Positions 9,268-19,282 are shown, counted from the stretch's first letter. The stretch is 64,000 bases of DNA from Carnobacterium funditum DSM 5970 (GCF_000744185.1 NZ_JQLL01000001.1:1889001-1953000); one strand, 5' to 3'. Notes: generated by a model not told the origin, from the sequence alone. Numbers and translations: made by a program.

Positions 9268-9822
9268 ATGATGGAAATTACTAAAAACGCATTGGCTGAG
9301 TCACTAAAAAAACAAATGCAAACTATACCACTAGCGAAAATTACAGTTAACAATATTGTTAAAGAATGCGGATTAAATAGACGAACGTTATATTATTATT
9401 TTAATGATATATATGATCTATTAGAATGGATTTTTAAAACGGAACTTAAAGAAATGCTTGGTGAAAATAAAACATGTTCATCATGGCAAAAAGGGTTTTT
9501 AGAAATATTCAAGTATTTGTATGAGAATAAAAAAGTGGTATTAAACACTTATAATTCTATAGATAGAGATATTTTAGAGAATCATTTATATAACGAATCA
9601 TTTAACATTATTTTAGAAGTTGTAAATGAGCTTGCAAAGGATTTAAATGTATCAGATAAAGATAAACGATATGTAGCTAATTTCTATAAAATCGCTTTGG
9701 TAGGGATAATAATTGATTGGATAAAAAATAATATGGTCGAAGACATTGAAGGAATTGTTAATAATCTTGACAAAATAATTAGTGGAGAAATCTACAGAGC
9801 ATTATTAAAATATGAAAAATAG
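9268..9822 (+). CDS. TetR/AcrR family transcriptional regulator
   Basis: 184 residues. The N-terminal HTH (KITVNNIVKECGLNRRTLYYYFNDIYDLL) has the TetR signature with the RRTLYYYF recognition helix, and the C-terminal half resembles the DhaS-like subgroup. Start ATG 9268 is preferred to GTG 9259 since AAGGAG at 9254-9259 then has normal spacing. It is convergent with the oleate hydratase gene and shares its terminator. Genome context does not prove that it regulates that gene, though regulation of fatty-acid stress is plausible. Confidence 0.85.
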   Translation: MMEITKNALAESLKKQMQTIPLAKITVNNIVKECGLNRRTLYYYFNDIYDLLEWIFKTELKEMLGENKTCSSWQKGFLEIFKYLYENKKVVLNTYNSIDRDILENHLYNESFNIILEVVNELAKDLNVSDKDKRYVANFYKIALVGIIIDWIKNNMVEDIEGIVNNLDKIISGEIYRALLKYEK

Positions 9823-9857
9823 GGGAGTCAAATTTAATTTGACTTCCCTATTTTTCA
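9813..9857. terminator. Bidirectional terminator between tetR-type gene and ohyA
   Basis: AGGGGAGTCAAATT pairs with AATTTGACTTCCCT, flanked by an A run on the left and T run on the right. It is placed to stop transcripts from both convergent genes. Confidence 0.85.
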
Positions 9858-9878
9858 TATTTTAATTACAGTAGATAG

Positions 9879-11582
9879 TTATATTAACCCTTCTAAAGAT
9901 GTGTTGCTTAATAACTTTTTAATGATAGGTTCAGCTGGTAACGGTCTTCCACTATACATTGCTTTAGCTGCATCAGCCACAACACGTATATCATATTGAC
10001 CAGGATATATTTCAGGTGGATTTTTTTCAAGTCCAAGTAAAGTATATACAGCCATCATAGCGGAACGAACAGAATATTCAACAGTAAATACACAATCACC
10101 TTTAATCTCTGCAAATTGACCTAAAAATGCAAGATTCGTACTACCTTCAGGCACAACTTGTGGTCTATCTCCTTTTACACGAGGCATAAATTGACTTGTG
10201 ATATAAGGCATCATGGCAGGAATCACAATGGATGTATCACTATATTCATGCATATCATTTTCATCAATACCTAAATGATATAAAAGTTCTTGTAATAATT
10301 CTATACCTGTACAGTCACTCATTTTCTTTTCAATAAAATCTCCTTTTTTATCAGGGAATAAACCGTATGCCCAAAGGACTATTACATCATCAGGTTGATC
10401 AATAAATTGAGGTTGTCTATTAACAGTGACACTTAATAACCAGTTTGAGTCTTTAACTGTTATTATTCCTCCGGTCACATTTTTATGTGGAGCTATTTGA
10501 CGTTCAGCAAATTTCTCAATAAGTTCTCTCATTTTAGGACCTTTAGAAGTTATCGTATAGGATTCCCATTTACTTTTATCAATATCGCTACAGAATACTT
10601 CAGGTTTTCCAAATGAAGCATCTTTTTTAGCTATGTTTTTCCATAGATTCCAGCAACCGCCCTCACTTCTATCTAATTCAGGTGCTTTATCCATATTTCC
10701 AAGTGTGGTATTTTCAGTCATAGATCCATTGGTAAAGAATACTAAATCATTTTCAGTAGTTTTAATAATTTCTTCTTTTTTACCATCACGAGTTAAGTGA
10801 ATTCCTGTAACTGTTTTTTTATCATTGGTTATATCCATATCTAAATCAGTTACTTGTGTATTTAAGTCAAATAGTATACCTTGTGATTCTAACGATTTTT
10901 TAAGTGGAAGAATCATTGAATCGTATTGATTGTATTTAGTAAATACTAATTTTTCCATTTTGCTCATTCCAGGCATTAAATGCATAAAGCGATGCATATA
11001 ACGTTTCATTTCTACAACACTGTGCCAAGTCTCAAATGCAAACATACTTCTCCAATATAACCACATATCAGTTTCTAAGAATGAATCATCGAAAAATTGT
11101 TCAACAGTAGCTGCACCTAAAGAATCTTCTGTTGCAAGAAATAACTTAGTAAGTTGTTTAACGTGAATGTCATCTAATCCAAGAGTTGAAAAATCAAGTT
11201 TTTCTCCACGATTAGCAATTGCACGACAATTAGAATAGTTAGGATCAGCTCTGTTTAATTCTCTAAATTCATCTAAAACAGTTCTTTTAGGATCTTCTAA
11301 AGATGGTACTCCTCCAAATAAATCCCATACACATTCATAATGTTCTTCCATTTCTCTTCCGCCACGGGCAACATATCCATCCTCTGCATTTCCAGAACCG
11401 TCTAAAGCACCACCTAAAATACTATCTTGTTCTATAATAGTAATGTTTTTACCATCCATATGACCATCACGGATTAAGTATTCAGCAGCAGCTAATGAAG
11501 CGATACCTCCACCAATTAAATAGGCTTTTTTATTTTCAATTCCTTCTGGTTTTAATGTGTTCATTCTTTCATAATTTCCCAT
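9879..11582 (-). CDS. ohyA: Oleate hydratase (MCRA family flavoprotein)
   Basis: 567 residues, normal for the family. The enzyme adds water to the cis-9 double bond of oleic and similar free fatty acids, giving 10-hydroxy acids. It uses FAD structurally and acts at the inner membrane face. Landmarks: the dinucleotide-binding motif KAYLIGGGIASLAAAEYLI, ARGGREMEEHYECVWDLF, the SMFAFETWHS segment and a C-terminal AFLGQFAEIKGDCVFTVEYS block. The start follows AGGAGG by 11 bases. Members confer tolerance to unsaturated fatty acids and are widespread in lactic acid bacteria. It has no operon partner. Confidence 0.95.
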   Translation of the reverse strand: MGNYERMNTLKPEGIENKKAYLIGGGIASLAAAEYLIRDGHMDGKNITIIEQDSILGGALDGSGNAEDGYVARGGREMEEHYECVWDLFGGVPSLEDPKRTVLDEFRELNRADPNYSNCRAIANRGEKLDFSTLGLDDIHVKQLTKLFLATEDSLGAATVEQFFDDSFLETDMWLYWRSMFAFETWHSVVEMKRYMHRFMHLMPGMSKMEKLVFTKYNQYDSMILPLKKSLESQGILFDLNTQVTDLDMDITNDKKTVTGIHLTRDGKKEEIIKTTENDLVFFTNGSMTENTTLGNMDKAPELDRSEGGCWNLWKNIAKKDASFGKPEVFCSDIDKSKWESYTITSKGPKMRELIEKFAERQIAPHKNVTGGIITVKDSNWLLSVTVNRQPQFIDQPDDVIVLWAYGLFPDKKGDFIEKKMSDCTGIELLQELLYHLGIDENDMHEYSDTSIVIPAMMPYITSQFMPRVKGDRPQVVPEGSTNLAFLGQFAEIKGDCVFTVEYSVRSAMMAVYTLLGLEKNPPEIYPGQYDIRVVADAAKAMYSGRPLPAEPIIKKLLSNTSLEGLI

Positions 11583-11956
11583 AATCCATTTGTCCTCCTT
11601 TTATTTGATAAGTTGAATCTACTTAAATAATAGGACTTTAAAACGATAGAGTAAATTATCAAAAAAGGTCAATTGTGAAGAAATGCAACAAAGTAGTTAA
11701 TTTGTGTAGGGTTTTGATAAATGATTAAAACCTGAATAATTCGTATATTTGTTGAGAGCTATCCTGCTTAATGGTCCCCCTAGGAGGAGTCGGTCTAAAA
11801 ATTCATCGACAAAAGCTTTACCGCAATTCATTATGAGGAAATAATAGTGAAATGTGTCATTTAGAAAAAATAGTCGAACATCCTTTATTTGGAAAACTTT
11901 TTTCAATAAAAACAGTATCATGCAGAACTATAAATTATTCAGGTAAGCTTAGTTCA
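11583..11956. other. Intergenic region between ohyA and lipoprotein gene
   Basis: 374 bases. It holds the ohyA promoter on the minus strand. A 74-codon open frame at 11697-11921 has no family signature and I do not support it as a gene. Confidence 0.4.
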
Positions 11957-12493
11957 TTAAAACGAGATTAGTTTATCTATCCTAAAATAATTTTTTTGAG
12001 TAATCGCATGAATATAGCCATCAATGCTAAGAGAGGTAACAACGGGTTGGTTTGATTTACGCCTGTATTCAGGATTGTATTCTTCAGGTAAGTACCCATC
12101 AGGTACAGTAAATACAATGCTTTTTTCTTCACCTGATTTCAAAGAGAGTCTTTTATTCTTATCGTCCGTTAAAAGATAAAAAGGATTGTTAGATTTTGTG
12201 GTATCTTCTGAAATAAAAGCTAATAGAAAAGTAGCATTGGTAATATCCGTCTTCGAAAGATTTGTAACAGTCATTTCCATGGAGGAAGAATTATTGTTAC
12301 TAAAACTATAGTGTATAGGCTCAACTTTAAGGAGATCTTTTACTTCATCTATAGAGACAGGAGTACTGTCTAAATTTGCGTCTATCGAGCTTGCATTCAT
12401 AGAACTGTCCTGATTGTCTGTTTGTGGACTACAACCACTAAGTATGGTGAAGCTGAAGATAAAAAATAAAATCAATAATTTTGTTTTTTTCAT
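11957..12493 (-). CDS. Putative lipoprotein of unknown function
   Basis: 178 residues. A signal peptide (KKTKLLILFFIFSFTILSGC) ends in the lipobox LSGC, so the protein should be diacylated at Cys20 and anchored outside the membrane. A Ser/Asp/Asn-rich linker follows, then a beta-rich domain with MTVTNLSKTDITNATFLLAF and SLKSGEEKSIVFTVPDGY, resembling immunoglobulin-like extracellular domains. No enzymatic motif seen. Start ATG follows AAAGGAGGACATACC. It stands alone. Function unknown. Confidence 0.75.
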   Translation of the reverse strand: MKKTKLLILFFIFSFTILSGCSPQTDNQDSSMNASSIDANLDSTPVSIDEVKDLLKVEPIHYSFSNNNSSSMEMTVTNLSKTDITNATFLLAFISEDTTKSNNPFYLLTDDKNKRLSLKSGEEKSIVFTVPDGYLPEEYNPEYRRKSNQPVVTSLSIDGYIHAITQKNYFRIDKLISF

Positions 12494-12862
12494 TGTGGTA
12501 TGTCCTCCTTTTATTAACTAATACTATCCATTAATCCATATACTATCACATTTTTTTGGGTATAATCACTAACAAGTACGTAAGTCATTACTATTATAAT
12601 CCGTATTGAAATAACTTAAATGGAAATGAATCAAGTCTATAATTACCCCTATCATTCCTATTCCTAAAGAAATTACTGTATTAATATTCATTCAAGAACA
12701 AAGAGTAACTAATTACCTTGACGATGCATATGTATAGGTGTTTTCACGAAAAGATGGTTCTCCATTGTAGTGATGGAACATTAGAGTTAAATTAGATAAG
12801 AATAGCGGTAGTATTCTTATCGCTATGCTATTTCTAGTCATAATAAAGAGAATTAAGGATGT
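12494..12862. other. Intergenic region with a hairpin at 12795-12821
   Basis: 369 bases without a gene. GATAAGAATA at 12795-12804 pairs perfectly with TATTCTTATC at 12812-12821. It lies about 40 bases past the stop of the minus-strand recombinase-like gene and may be its terminator, although the T run is short. Confidence 0.45.
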
Positions 12863-13405
12863 TTAATTCTCTAAATATCGATATAAAGTTGTTTTGCTAA
12901 TACCAGTTTTATCTCTTATTTCAGCCAGACTATATTTTTTACTGTCATACATGATAATTGCTCGTTGTACATTTTCGTCAGGTTTTCTTGGTCGTCCGGT
13001 AGTGACGCCTTTTTGCTGTGCTTTACATAATCCTTTTTTTGTATTTTCGCTGATGACATCGCTTTGGAATTCGACAAGGTGCTTCACGATATGACTAAAT
13101 GGGTATCCACTTCCATCACTTGTATCAAGTTCTTCTTTAATCGATTTGATGTAAGCTCCTTTTTCTTCAATCAACTCCAGTAATTCTACTAAATGATGTG
13201 TTGAATCGGCCAGTGAGAAAAGTTTTGCGATTACTACTTTATCCCCTTTTTTGAGGCTATCAAGCATATTTTTTAAATATTTTCTATTCTTTGCTGATGA
13301 GTATTCCTCTGCGAAGATTTCTACACAATTCGATTTTCTTAATTCTATTAATTGACTATCACAAGTTTGATCGTCATGATATGGCCTCATATATCCGATT
13401 AACAT
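12863..13405 (-). CDS. Serine-recombinase family protein lacking the catalytic residues
   Basis: 180 residues with the resolvase/invertase layout: N-terminal domain (1-130), then the linker GRPRKP and a C-terminal HTH (SLAEIRDKTGISKTTLYRYL). The fold core is recognisable (MLIGYMR, DDQTCDSQLIELRKSNC, VEFQSDVISENTKKGL). However the catalytic serine of GYARVS is Tyr9 here (GYMRPY), and the KLDRLGRS motif is KLFSLADS, losing both arginines and the aspartate. By family knowledge it cannot cut DNA. I infer a DNA-binding role, perhaps as regulator of the divergent SulP operon. Start ATG is normal. Confidence 0.85.
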   Translation of the reverse strand: MLIGYMRPYHDDQTCDSQLIELRKSNCVEIFAEEYSSAKNRKYLKNMLDSLKKGDKVVIAKLFSLADSTHHLVELLELIEEKGAYIKSIKEELDTSDGSGYPFSHIVKHLVEFQSDVISENTKKGLCKAQQKGVTTGRPRKPDENVQRAIIMYDSKKYSLAEIRDKTGISKTTLYRYLEN

Positions 13406-13469
13406 ATAGACTCTCCTAACTATAAAAGAAATTTTTCTTTATCATAGCATAAAGTTTGTTTGTTTAGTA

Positions 13470-13489
13470 CCAAAAAGGTTCCATTTTGG
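13470..13489. promoter_or_regulatory. Inverted repeat in the recombinase-like/sulP divergent region
   Basis: CCAAAA at 13470-13475 and TTTTGG at 13484-13489 form a 6-bp inverted repeat with an 8-base spacer, midway between two divergent genes. It could be an operator for the inactive recombinase relative. This is inference. Confidence 0.35.
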
Positions 13490-13584
13490 GGCTGGAAATG
13501 ATAAACTGTTTTTATTATAAATCGATCCTGGCTTTTATAATAGTTAAAAGCCAAAAAATTCATATAGATGAGGTGTAGAATAAA

Positions 13585-15048
13585 TTGGTAGAAAAAATAA
13601 AAAGAGAATGGTTTTCAAATGTAAGGGGAGACATCCTTGCCGGAATTGTTGTAGCATTAGCATTAATTCCTGAATCAATTGCGTTCTCTATCATTGCAGG
13701 AGTCGATCCCATGGTGGGATTGTATGCTTCATTCTGTATCGCTGTGACTATTGCCTTTGTAGGTGGACGTCCAGGGATGATTTCAGGTTCAACCGGTGCG
13801 ATGTCATTGCTAATAATTCCGTTAGTTAAGGAACAGGGTTTAAATTATTTATTAGCAGCGACGGTCTTAACCGGTGTGATTCAGATGCTCTTCGGTATAT
13901 TCAAGGTCGCAAAACTCATGAAATTCATTCCGAGAGCTGTAATGATTGGTTTTGTAAATGCGTTAGCCATATTAATTTTCATGGCTCAAGTACCTCATTT
14001 TATCGGTGTTTCCAATATGACCTATATTTTCGTTGCAATCACTTTGGCTATTGTTTATATACTTCCTAGATTCGTTAAAGCTGTCCCATCTCCATTGGTT
14101 GCAATTGTCGCTCTGACAGCAGTTGCCATTTATACAAACTTTGATTTAAGGACGGTAGGTGATTTAGGAGTAATCACTAAAGCATTGCCAAACTTTTTAA
14201 TTCCAAATGTTCCTTTTACGTTTGAAACTTTAGCAATTGTATTTCCTTATTCGTTGGCATTAGCGATTGTTGGTTTGCTGGAATCTTTACTGACAGCTTC
14301 CATCGTGGATGATATGACGAGTACAGAAAGCAATAAAAATAAGGAATCCAGAGGTCAAGGTATTGCCAATATCATTACTGGTTTCTTTGGCGGAATGGCA
14401 GGATGTGCAATGATTGGCCAATCTGTCATAAACGTGAAATCAGGTGGACGTGGCCGATTGTCTACCCTGATTGCAGGACTGTTTTTGATATTCTTAATTA
14501 TTGTGTTAGGTGATTTGGTCGTACAAATCCCAATGTCTGTTCTTGTAGGAATTATGATTATGGTGTCAATTGGTACGTTTGAATGGTCTTCATTCACATA
14601 TATACTAAAAGCACCAAAAAACGATGTTGCTGTAATGTTAGTTACTGTTATTATAGTTGTAGTCACGCATGACCTATCAAAAGGAGTGATTGCGGGGGTC
14701 ATCTTAAGCGCCATCTTCTTTGTGTCCAAAATATCAAAGATTGAAGTGAAAAAACGCGAAGAAAAAACAAAAATGATTTTTGAAGTGGAAGGCCAATTGT
14801 TTTTTGCTTCAGTTGAAGAGTTTGTAAGATCATTTGATTTCAGCGTTGAAAATAAAGACATCACTATCAACTTTTTAAATGCACATATTTGGGATGATTC
14901 GGCTGTAGGTGCCGTGGATAAAGTGGTTATTAAATACCGTGAAAAAAATAATGCTGTGACCATCATAGGACTGGATTCATCGAGTAAGACAATCGTGGAT
15001 CAACTAGCTATATACAATAATGTGAGTTCAAAATCGATGTCACATTAA
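13585..15048 (+). CDS. SulP-family inorganic anion transporter with STAS domain
   Basis: 487 residues. About 10-12 membrane segments ([25 protein letters not shown] opens the transport core, [30 protein letters not shown] follows), then a cytoplasmic STAS domain from about 395. SulP proteins exchange sulfate, bicarbonate or other anions. The start is TTG with GAGGTG upstream at normal spacing. It is followed after 22 bases by a universal stress protein, a common pairing suggesting nucleotide-linked control. Substrate cannot be assigned. Confidence 0.9.
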   Translation: MVEKIKREWFSNVRGDILAGIVVALALIPESIAFSIIAGVDPMVGLYASFCIAVTIAFVGGRPGMISGSTGAMSLLIIPLVKEQGLNYLLAATVLTGVIQMLFGIFKVAKLMKFIPRAVMIGFVNALAILIFMAQVPHFIGVSNMTYIFVAITLAIVYILPRFVKAVPSPLVAIVALTAVAIYTNFDLRTVGDLGVITKALPNFLIPNVPFTFETLAIVFPYSLALAIVGLLESLLTASIVDDMTSTESNKNKESRGQGIANIITGFFGGMAGCAMIGQSVINVKSGGRGRLSTLIAGLFLIFLIIVLGDLVVQIPMSVLVGIMIMVSIGTFEWSSFTYILKAPKNDVAVMLVTVIIVVVTHDLSKGVIAGVILSAIFFVSKISKIEVKKREEKTKMIFEVEGQLFFASVEEFVRSFDFSVENKDITINFLNAHIWDDSAVGAVDKVVIKYREKNNAVTIIGLDSSSKTIVDQLAIYNNVSSKSMSH

Positions 15049-15070
15049 ACTAATTCTGGAGGCGAAAAAA

Positions 15071-15490
15071 ATGTACAGAAAAATATTATTGGCTGTAGAT
15101 GGATCAGAAAATTCTTTACGAGCAGCGAAAGAAGCGATAAAAATTGCTTCGTTAAATACAGCAAGTAAAATTGAAATTTTGTATGTCATTGCTTACTCAA
15201 AAACTAAAAATGAAGTCTTGCATTCACATGGAAAAGAAGAATTGGAATTTTCGCGACGCAAGAAAATTTCTCCTATAGAGGAACAAGTGAAATCTGAAAA
15301 TGTACCTTATGAAATTAAAATATTACATGGAGAACCTGGGCCGACAATTATAGAGTACGCAAATAAGGAACAGTTTGATATAGTGGTTATAGGTAGTCGT
15401 GGTCTGAATAGCTTACAGGAAATGGTGTTAGGAAGCGTAAGCCATAAAGTGTTGAAAAGAGTGGATTGTCCAGTTCTTATAGTGAAATAA
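15071..15490 (+). CDS. Universal stress protein (UspA family)
   Basis: 139 residues. It opens with YRKILLAVDGSENSLRAAKEA and ends with VVIGSRGLNSLQEMVLGSVSHKVLKRVDCPVLIVK. The G-x2-G-x9-G-S pattern marks the ATP-binding Usp subgroup. Cytoplasmic, likely a dimer. RBS CTGGAGGCG precedes the ATG. It is probably cotranscribed with the SulP gene (22-base gap). Confidence 0.92.
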   Translation: MYRKILLAVDGSENSLRAAKEAIKIASLNTASKIEILYVIAYSKTKNEVLHSHGKEELEFSRRKKISPIEEQVKSENVPYEIKILHGEPGPTIIEYANKEQFDIVVIGSRGLNSLQEMVLGSVSHKVLKRVDCPVLIVK

Positions 15491-16196
15491 AAGAAAAGGA
15501 ATGAAAAGACAATAAATTACTATTTAGCTTTTTAGAGTACGTTTTAGAATGAAATACGGCTATGTAAAATGGCTGAGACTTTTGTCCAAGCCAATTTACG
15601 TATGTAGTGTTATTATTGGAAAATAAGAGGTTAGATGGATACATTAGTCAAAAGTATTTTCAAGCCACCAAGTAGGATAGATTAAATATATTGAAGGTAT
15701 GTGTTTTGTTGCCATTTCTGTCCTTTACTAGTAGAATCAGAAAAAAATTTCTCTAAAAAATTCTTCAGCTGGCGATTTATTAGGTAATGACGTTTTAGAG
15801 CATATCATAGTTACAGAAGAGGATGCTTATTCTTTTAGAGAATTTAAATAGAAAAGACTTGAATTTCTATTTTGTACCATTCATTTGAAAGCTAGGTGTT
15901 CTAGCTTTCAAATGAATGGTTTTTTATTTAGAACGTTACACTATGGTTGAGTTAAGAAAACAAGGGTCTAAAGTGAATGGGAAATAGATAAGAAGTTATT
16001 TAAAAAACTAACATTATACAAAAAGCAGAAAGATATAGCACAAATAAAAGAAGCTATAATAAGTAAAGTTGCTAGTAAAAAACTTGCATAAAAGTTAAAA
16101 TTAAATATAAAAGTCAATTTCGCAAGAACAAAGGAAATAAAGTTAAGTCCATTGTTTAGCTTGATGTGACTATTAAAAAGACTTATTAGTTTATTT
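15491..16196. other. Intergenic region with gene remnant and terminator
   Basis: No intact gene. A short open frame ending at the TAG at 15849-15851 (LGNDVLEHIIVTEEDAYSF) looks like the C-terminal scrap of a lost protein, which I cannot name. The strong hairpin at 15876-15926 follows it. From 15940 to 16190 I see only AT-rich sequence with scattered stops. Confidence 0.4.
15876..15926 (+). terminator. Strong terminator with 20-bp perfect stem
   Basis: ACCATTCATTTGAAAGCTAG at 15876-15895 is followed by a 5-base loop, its exact complement at 15901-15920 and six Ts. It would stop transcripts from the sulP-usp side. Confidence 0.9.
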
Positions 16197-16212
16197 AAAG
16201 GAGAGGGTATAC

Positions 16213-17034
16213 ATTATTGATACATTTGTTTCGTTTCATCCAATTTTACAGGCCTTAATAGCTGGTCTATTTACTTGGGGCTGTACAATTTTAGGTTCCG
16301 CATTTGTGTTTCTTTTTAAAACTGTTAATCGTCAGTTTTTAGATGTGATGAATGGTTTTGCAGCAGGGGTTATGATTGCTGCATCTTTTTGGTCATTATT
16401 AGCTCCATCTATTTCTTTTGCAGAACAGAATGATTATGGTTCTTGGTCTTGGTTTCCTGCTGCAACAGGATTTCTATTTGGTGGACTATTCTTAAGATTA
16501 ATCGATGTAGTCATTCCTCACTTACATTTAAACGAGCCCATAGAGAACCGCGAAGGGCCTAATGTCAAAGTTTCAAAAAACTTGCTTTTATTTCTTGCCA
16601 TTACAATCCACAATATACCTGAAGGATTGTCTGTTGGTGTAGCTTTTGGAGCTGCAGCAGTTAGTGCAGCAAATGGAGATGCTTTTATGAGTGCTGTCGG
16701 CCTCGCGTTAGGAATTGGAATTCAAAATATTCCTGAAGGCTCTGCTTTATCTATGCCCATCCGAGCAGCTGGAAGCACTCGCTGGAGAGCCTTTAATATT
16801 GGACAGTTATCTGCTATCGTGGAACCGATAGCTGCAGTAATTGGCGCTATCACGGTTATTTCAATCACGGCTCTTTTACCTTATGCTCTTTCTTTTGCTG
16901 CAGGAGCTATGATATTTGTTACGGTAGAAGAATTAATCCCTGAATCTCAAACAAATGGGTATAAAGATAGTGCTACTCTTGCTTTAATGGTTGGCTTTGT
17001 TATTATGATGACTTTAGATGTGGCTTTAGGATAA
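16213..17034 (+). CDS. ZIP family metal transporter
   Basis: About 273 residues with eight membrane helices. The metal-site motifs HNIPEGLSVGVAFG (helix IV) and QNIPEGSALSMP (helix V) mark the GufA/ZupT-like ZIP group that imports zinc or other divalent metals. Usual start codons would begin it at ATG 16306, cutting off the first helix. Family-like sequence (FVSFHPILQALIAGLFTWG) extends upstream to AAAGGAGAGGG at 16197-16207. The only suitable codons there are ATT at 16213 and 16216. I therefore place the start at ATT 16213. If this is wrong, an ATG was lost by mutation. Confidence 0.87.
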   Translation: MIDTFVSFHPILQALIAGLFTWGCTILGSAFVFLFKTVNRQFLDVMNGFAAGVMIAASFWSLLAPSISFAEQNDYGSWSWFPAATGFLFGGLFLRLIDVVIPHLHLNEPIENREGPNVKVSKNLLLFLAITIHNIPEGLSVGVAFGAAAVSAANGDAFMSAVGLALGIGIQNIPEGSALSMPIRAAGSTRWRAFNIGQLSAIVEPIAAVIGAITVISITALLPYALSFAAGAMIFVTVEELIPESQTNGYKDSATLALMVGFVIMMTLDVALG

Positions 17035-17086
17035 ATAAGAGTGAAGTCATTGGAAATATAAAACAGTATGCTATTTTTGATTCAAT

Positions 17087-17115
17087 CTCAAAAGTTAGTT
17101 TTTCTAACTTTTGAG
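17087..17115 (+). terminator. 12-bp perfect hairpin after the ZIP gene
   Basis: CTCAAAAGTTAG and CTAACTTTTGAG flank five Ts. There is no T run after the stem, so termination is likely but not certain. Confidence 0.5.
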
Positions 17116-17315
17116 GTGTAGTACATAAGCAAAAAAAACGGAGGTCTTTTCATTTCCTGATTAACCCTTTTCACTTTCTATCCCTTATTATCTATGATAG
17201 GGTAAATTGGTATATAAAACACATAAGCTATTTTCTGAGTGAATATCAGCTGCTTTTTTTGAACATTAAGTTCGTTGTTTTCTCTCTAAGTAGGTTAGAA
17301 ATGGAGGATTTTTTA

Positions 17316-18674
17316 ATGAAAGTTATAGTTGTCGGTTCGTCTCATGCAGGCTATGAAGCTGTCCAAACATTATTAAAAGAACTACCTGAAGGAGAAATTC
17401 ATCTTTACGAAAAAGGGTCTACGGTCTCTTTCTTGTCTTGTGGTATTCAATCTTACTTAGAAGAAGTTTCGAATTCATTGGATGAATTACATTATGCTAA
17501 TGAAACTTCTTATACAGAGCAAGGAGTACACGTCCATACGAATAGTGAAGTAACAAATATTGATCCTAAATCGAAAACAATCACCGTAAAAACAACAGAG
17601 GGTGAATCAAAAACAACGTATGATAAACTAATTCTTACTCCAGGTGCCAAGCCATTCCAATTACCAGTAGATGGAACGGATTTGGAAAATGTCTTTTACT
17701 TACGCGGTCGCGATTGGGCTGACCAAGTGAAAAAACGGATGGCTTCAGCGAAAAAAGCTGTCGTCATTGGTGCTGGCTATATCGGGATTGAAGTGATGGA
17801 AGCTTTTGTAAAAGCAGGAATAGAAACGACCATTATTGATACTCTTGACCGTGTTCTTCCTACCTATTTGGATAAAGAGTTCACAGATGTTTTGGATAAA
17901 GACTTAAAAGAAAGAAAAGTAAACGTCCAAACTGGGGAAATGGTTAAAGAAATTATGGGCAAAAACGGCGTCGTAACAAAAGTCGTGACAGATAAAGGCG
18001 AATATGAAGTGGATACCGTTATGATTGCAGCAGGTATTAGACCAGCGACTGAGTGGCTGAAAGAGATTGTTGAATTAGACTCTAGCGGTATGATTGAAGT
18101 AGACGAATATATGCAAACTTCTGAAGCGGATATTTTTGCTGCTGGAGATGCTACCACTATTCCTTTCAACCCTACACACAGTAGAGTGCATATCGCCTTA
18201 GCTTCTAACGCACGTCGTCAAGGCATTGTTGCAGCTAAAAACATTGTAAAACCTACGATGAAAATGATGGGTGTCCAAGGAACATCTGGATTGTCACTAT
18301 TTGACTACCATTTTGCTTCCACAGGAGTTAAAGCGATTAATGCGGATCAATGTGAAAAAGAGGTTGTCAGTAGCTATGTAGAAGAAAAAATCCGTCCAGA
18401 TTTCATGCATAATGAAGATAATATCGTGATGATGAAAATCTATTACGAAAAAGATGCTCATATTATTAAAGGAGCGCAATTAATGTCTAAAAAAGATGTT
18501 ACTGCGTCAATAAACACAATGGCTGTTGTGGTAGAAGCAGAATGGACGCTCGAACACTTAGCTCGTGCCGACTTCTTTTTCCAACCAGAATACAACCGTC
18601 CTTGGAACTACTTGAACGTTCTTGCAATGGAAGCACTAGGAGAATCATACGGTAGTGACAACATGTTATTCTAA
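17316..18674 (+). CDS. nox: NADH oxidase, flavin/cysteine type (Nox/Npx family)
   Basis: 452 residues. FAD motif VIVVGSSHAGYEAV, redox Cys42 in FLSCGIQSY, NAD motif AVVIGAGYIGIEVMEAF and the second FAD motif DIFAAGDATTIP. Such enzymes reduce O2 to water with NADH through a Cys-sulfenic acid, regenerating NAD+ in lactic acid bacteria. H2O2 reduction by a peroxidase relative cannot be fully excluded. An in-frame start at 17259 is ignored since ATGGAGG precedes ATG 17316 and the FAD motif then falls at the N-terminus. A strong terminator follows. Confidence 0.93.
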   Translation: MKVIVVGSSHAGYEAVQTLLKELPEGEIHLYEKGSTVSFLSCGIQSYLEEVSNSLDELHYANETSYTEQGVHVHTNSEVTNIDPKSKTITVKTTEGESKTTYDKLILTPGAKPFQLPVDGTDLENVFYLRGRDWADQVKKRMASAKKAVVIGAGYIGIEVMEAFVKAGIETTIIDTLDRVLPTYLDKEFTDVLDKDLKERKVNVQTGEMVKEIMGKNGVVTKVVTDKGEYEVDTVMIAAGIRPATEWLKEIVELDSSGMIEVDEYMQTSEADIFAAGDATTIPFNPTHSRVHIALASNARRQGIVAAKNIVKPTMKMMGVQGTSGLSLFDYHFASTGVKAINADQCEKEVVSSYVEEKIRPDFMHNEDNIVMMKIYYEKDAHIIKGAQLMSKKDVTASINTMAVVVEAEWTLEHLARADFFFQPEYNRPWNYLNVLAMEALGESYGSDNMLF

Positions 18675-18680
18675 TAAGTG

Positions 18681-18728
18681 AAAAAAAACAAGCGATTAGA
18701 ATATTAACTATTCTAATCGCTTGTTTTT
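18681..18728 (+). terminator. Terminator of nox
   Basis: AACAAGCGATTAGAATA pairs perfectly with TATTCTAATCGCTTGTT around five bases, with A run before and T run after. Confidence 0.92.
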
Positions 18729-18978
18729 AACTTAAAAGTTTAAAATACAATCCGGTAAACAGAATGACTATCTAATTTTCTGGCTATTTAACAAGCTTTT
18801 TTCTTGCTGTTTTTTCCATGAGCATCAAATTTTTTTATCTTAAACTTTGATACTCTAAATCGTTACTATAGGTTATTTTAACTTAGATTAGCACAATGTT
18901 ATCAAATCAAAGGTTCATCAAGTGGATGAATCTAAAGCTACTAGTAGAACTGAAATGATTTAAATACGTGCTATCCTT

Positions 18979-19266
18979 TTATTCCTCTATAGTAGAAATT
19001 CTAATAATAGCTTGTTTAGCGCTATACGTAGGCATATTTTTAAACAAATTAAGGAGTAAAGGATTTTTATTGTGTTCATTAATAGCTTCTTGGTTTTCCC
19101 AATTTTCTATCATGACAAACCTATTAGGTTCTTCAAACGACTCGTAAAGATGGTAGTCTATGCAACCTTCTTCTAGTAGAGTAGCTTCAATTAAAGGCTT
19201 AACAGTAGCTAAAAACTCATTTCTTTTATCGTCTTTTACAAAAAAAGTAGCATTAATAATTTTCAT
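18979..19266 (-). CDS. ABM-domain putative quinol monooxygenase
   Basis: 95 residues of the antibiotic-biosynthesis monooxygenase (YgiN-like) fold: EGCIDYHLYESFEEPNRFVMIENWE and the HNKNPLL helix start. Such small dimers oxidise quinols or protect against quinones without cofactor. Last gene of an apparent marR-nitroreductase-ABM operon on the minus strand (16-base gap to the nitroreductase). The association suggests defence against quinone or nitroaromatic stress. Confidence 0.87.
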   Translation of the reverse strand: MKIINATFFVKDDKRNEFLATVKPLIEATLLEEGCIDYHLYESFEEPNRFVMIENWENQEAINEHNKNPLLLNLFKNMPTYSAKQAIIRISTIEE

Positions 19267-19282
19267 GCATAAAATCTCCTTT

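Noticed and set aside
11697-11921. 74-codon minus-strand frame between ohyA and the lipoprotein gene
   Set aside because: No convincing Shine-Dalgarno, no motif, composition like noise.
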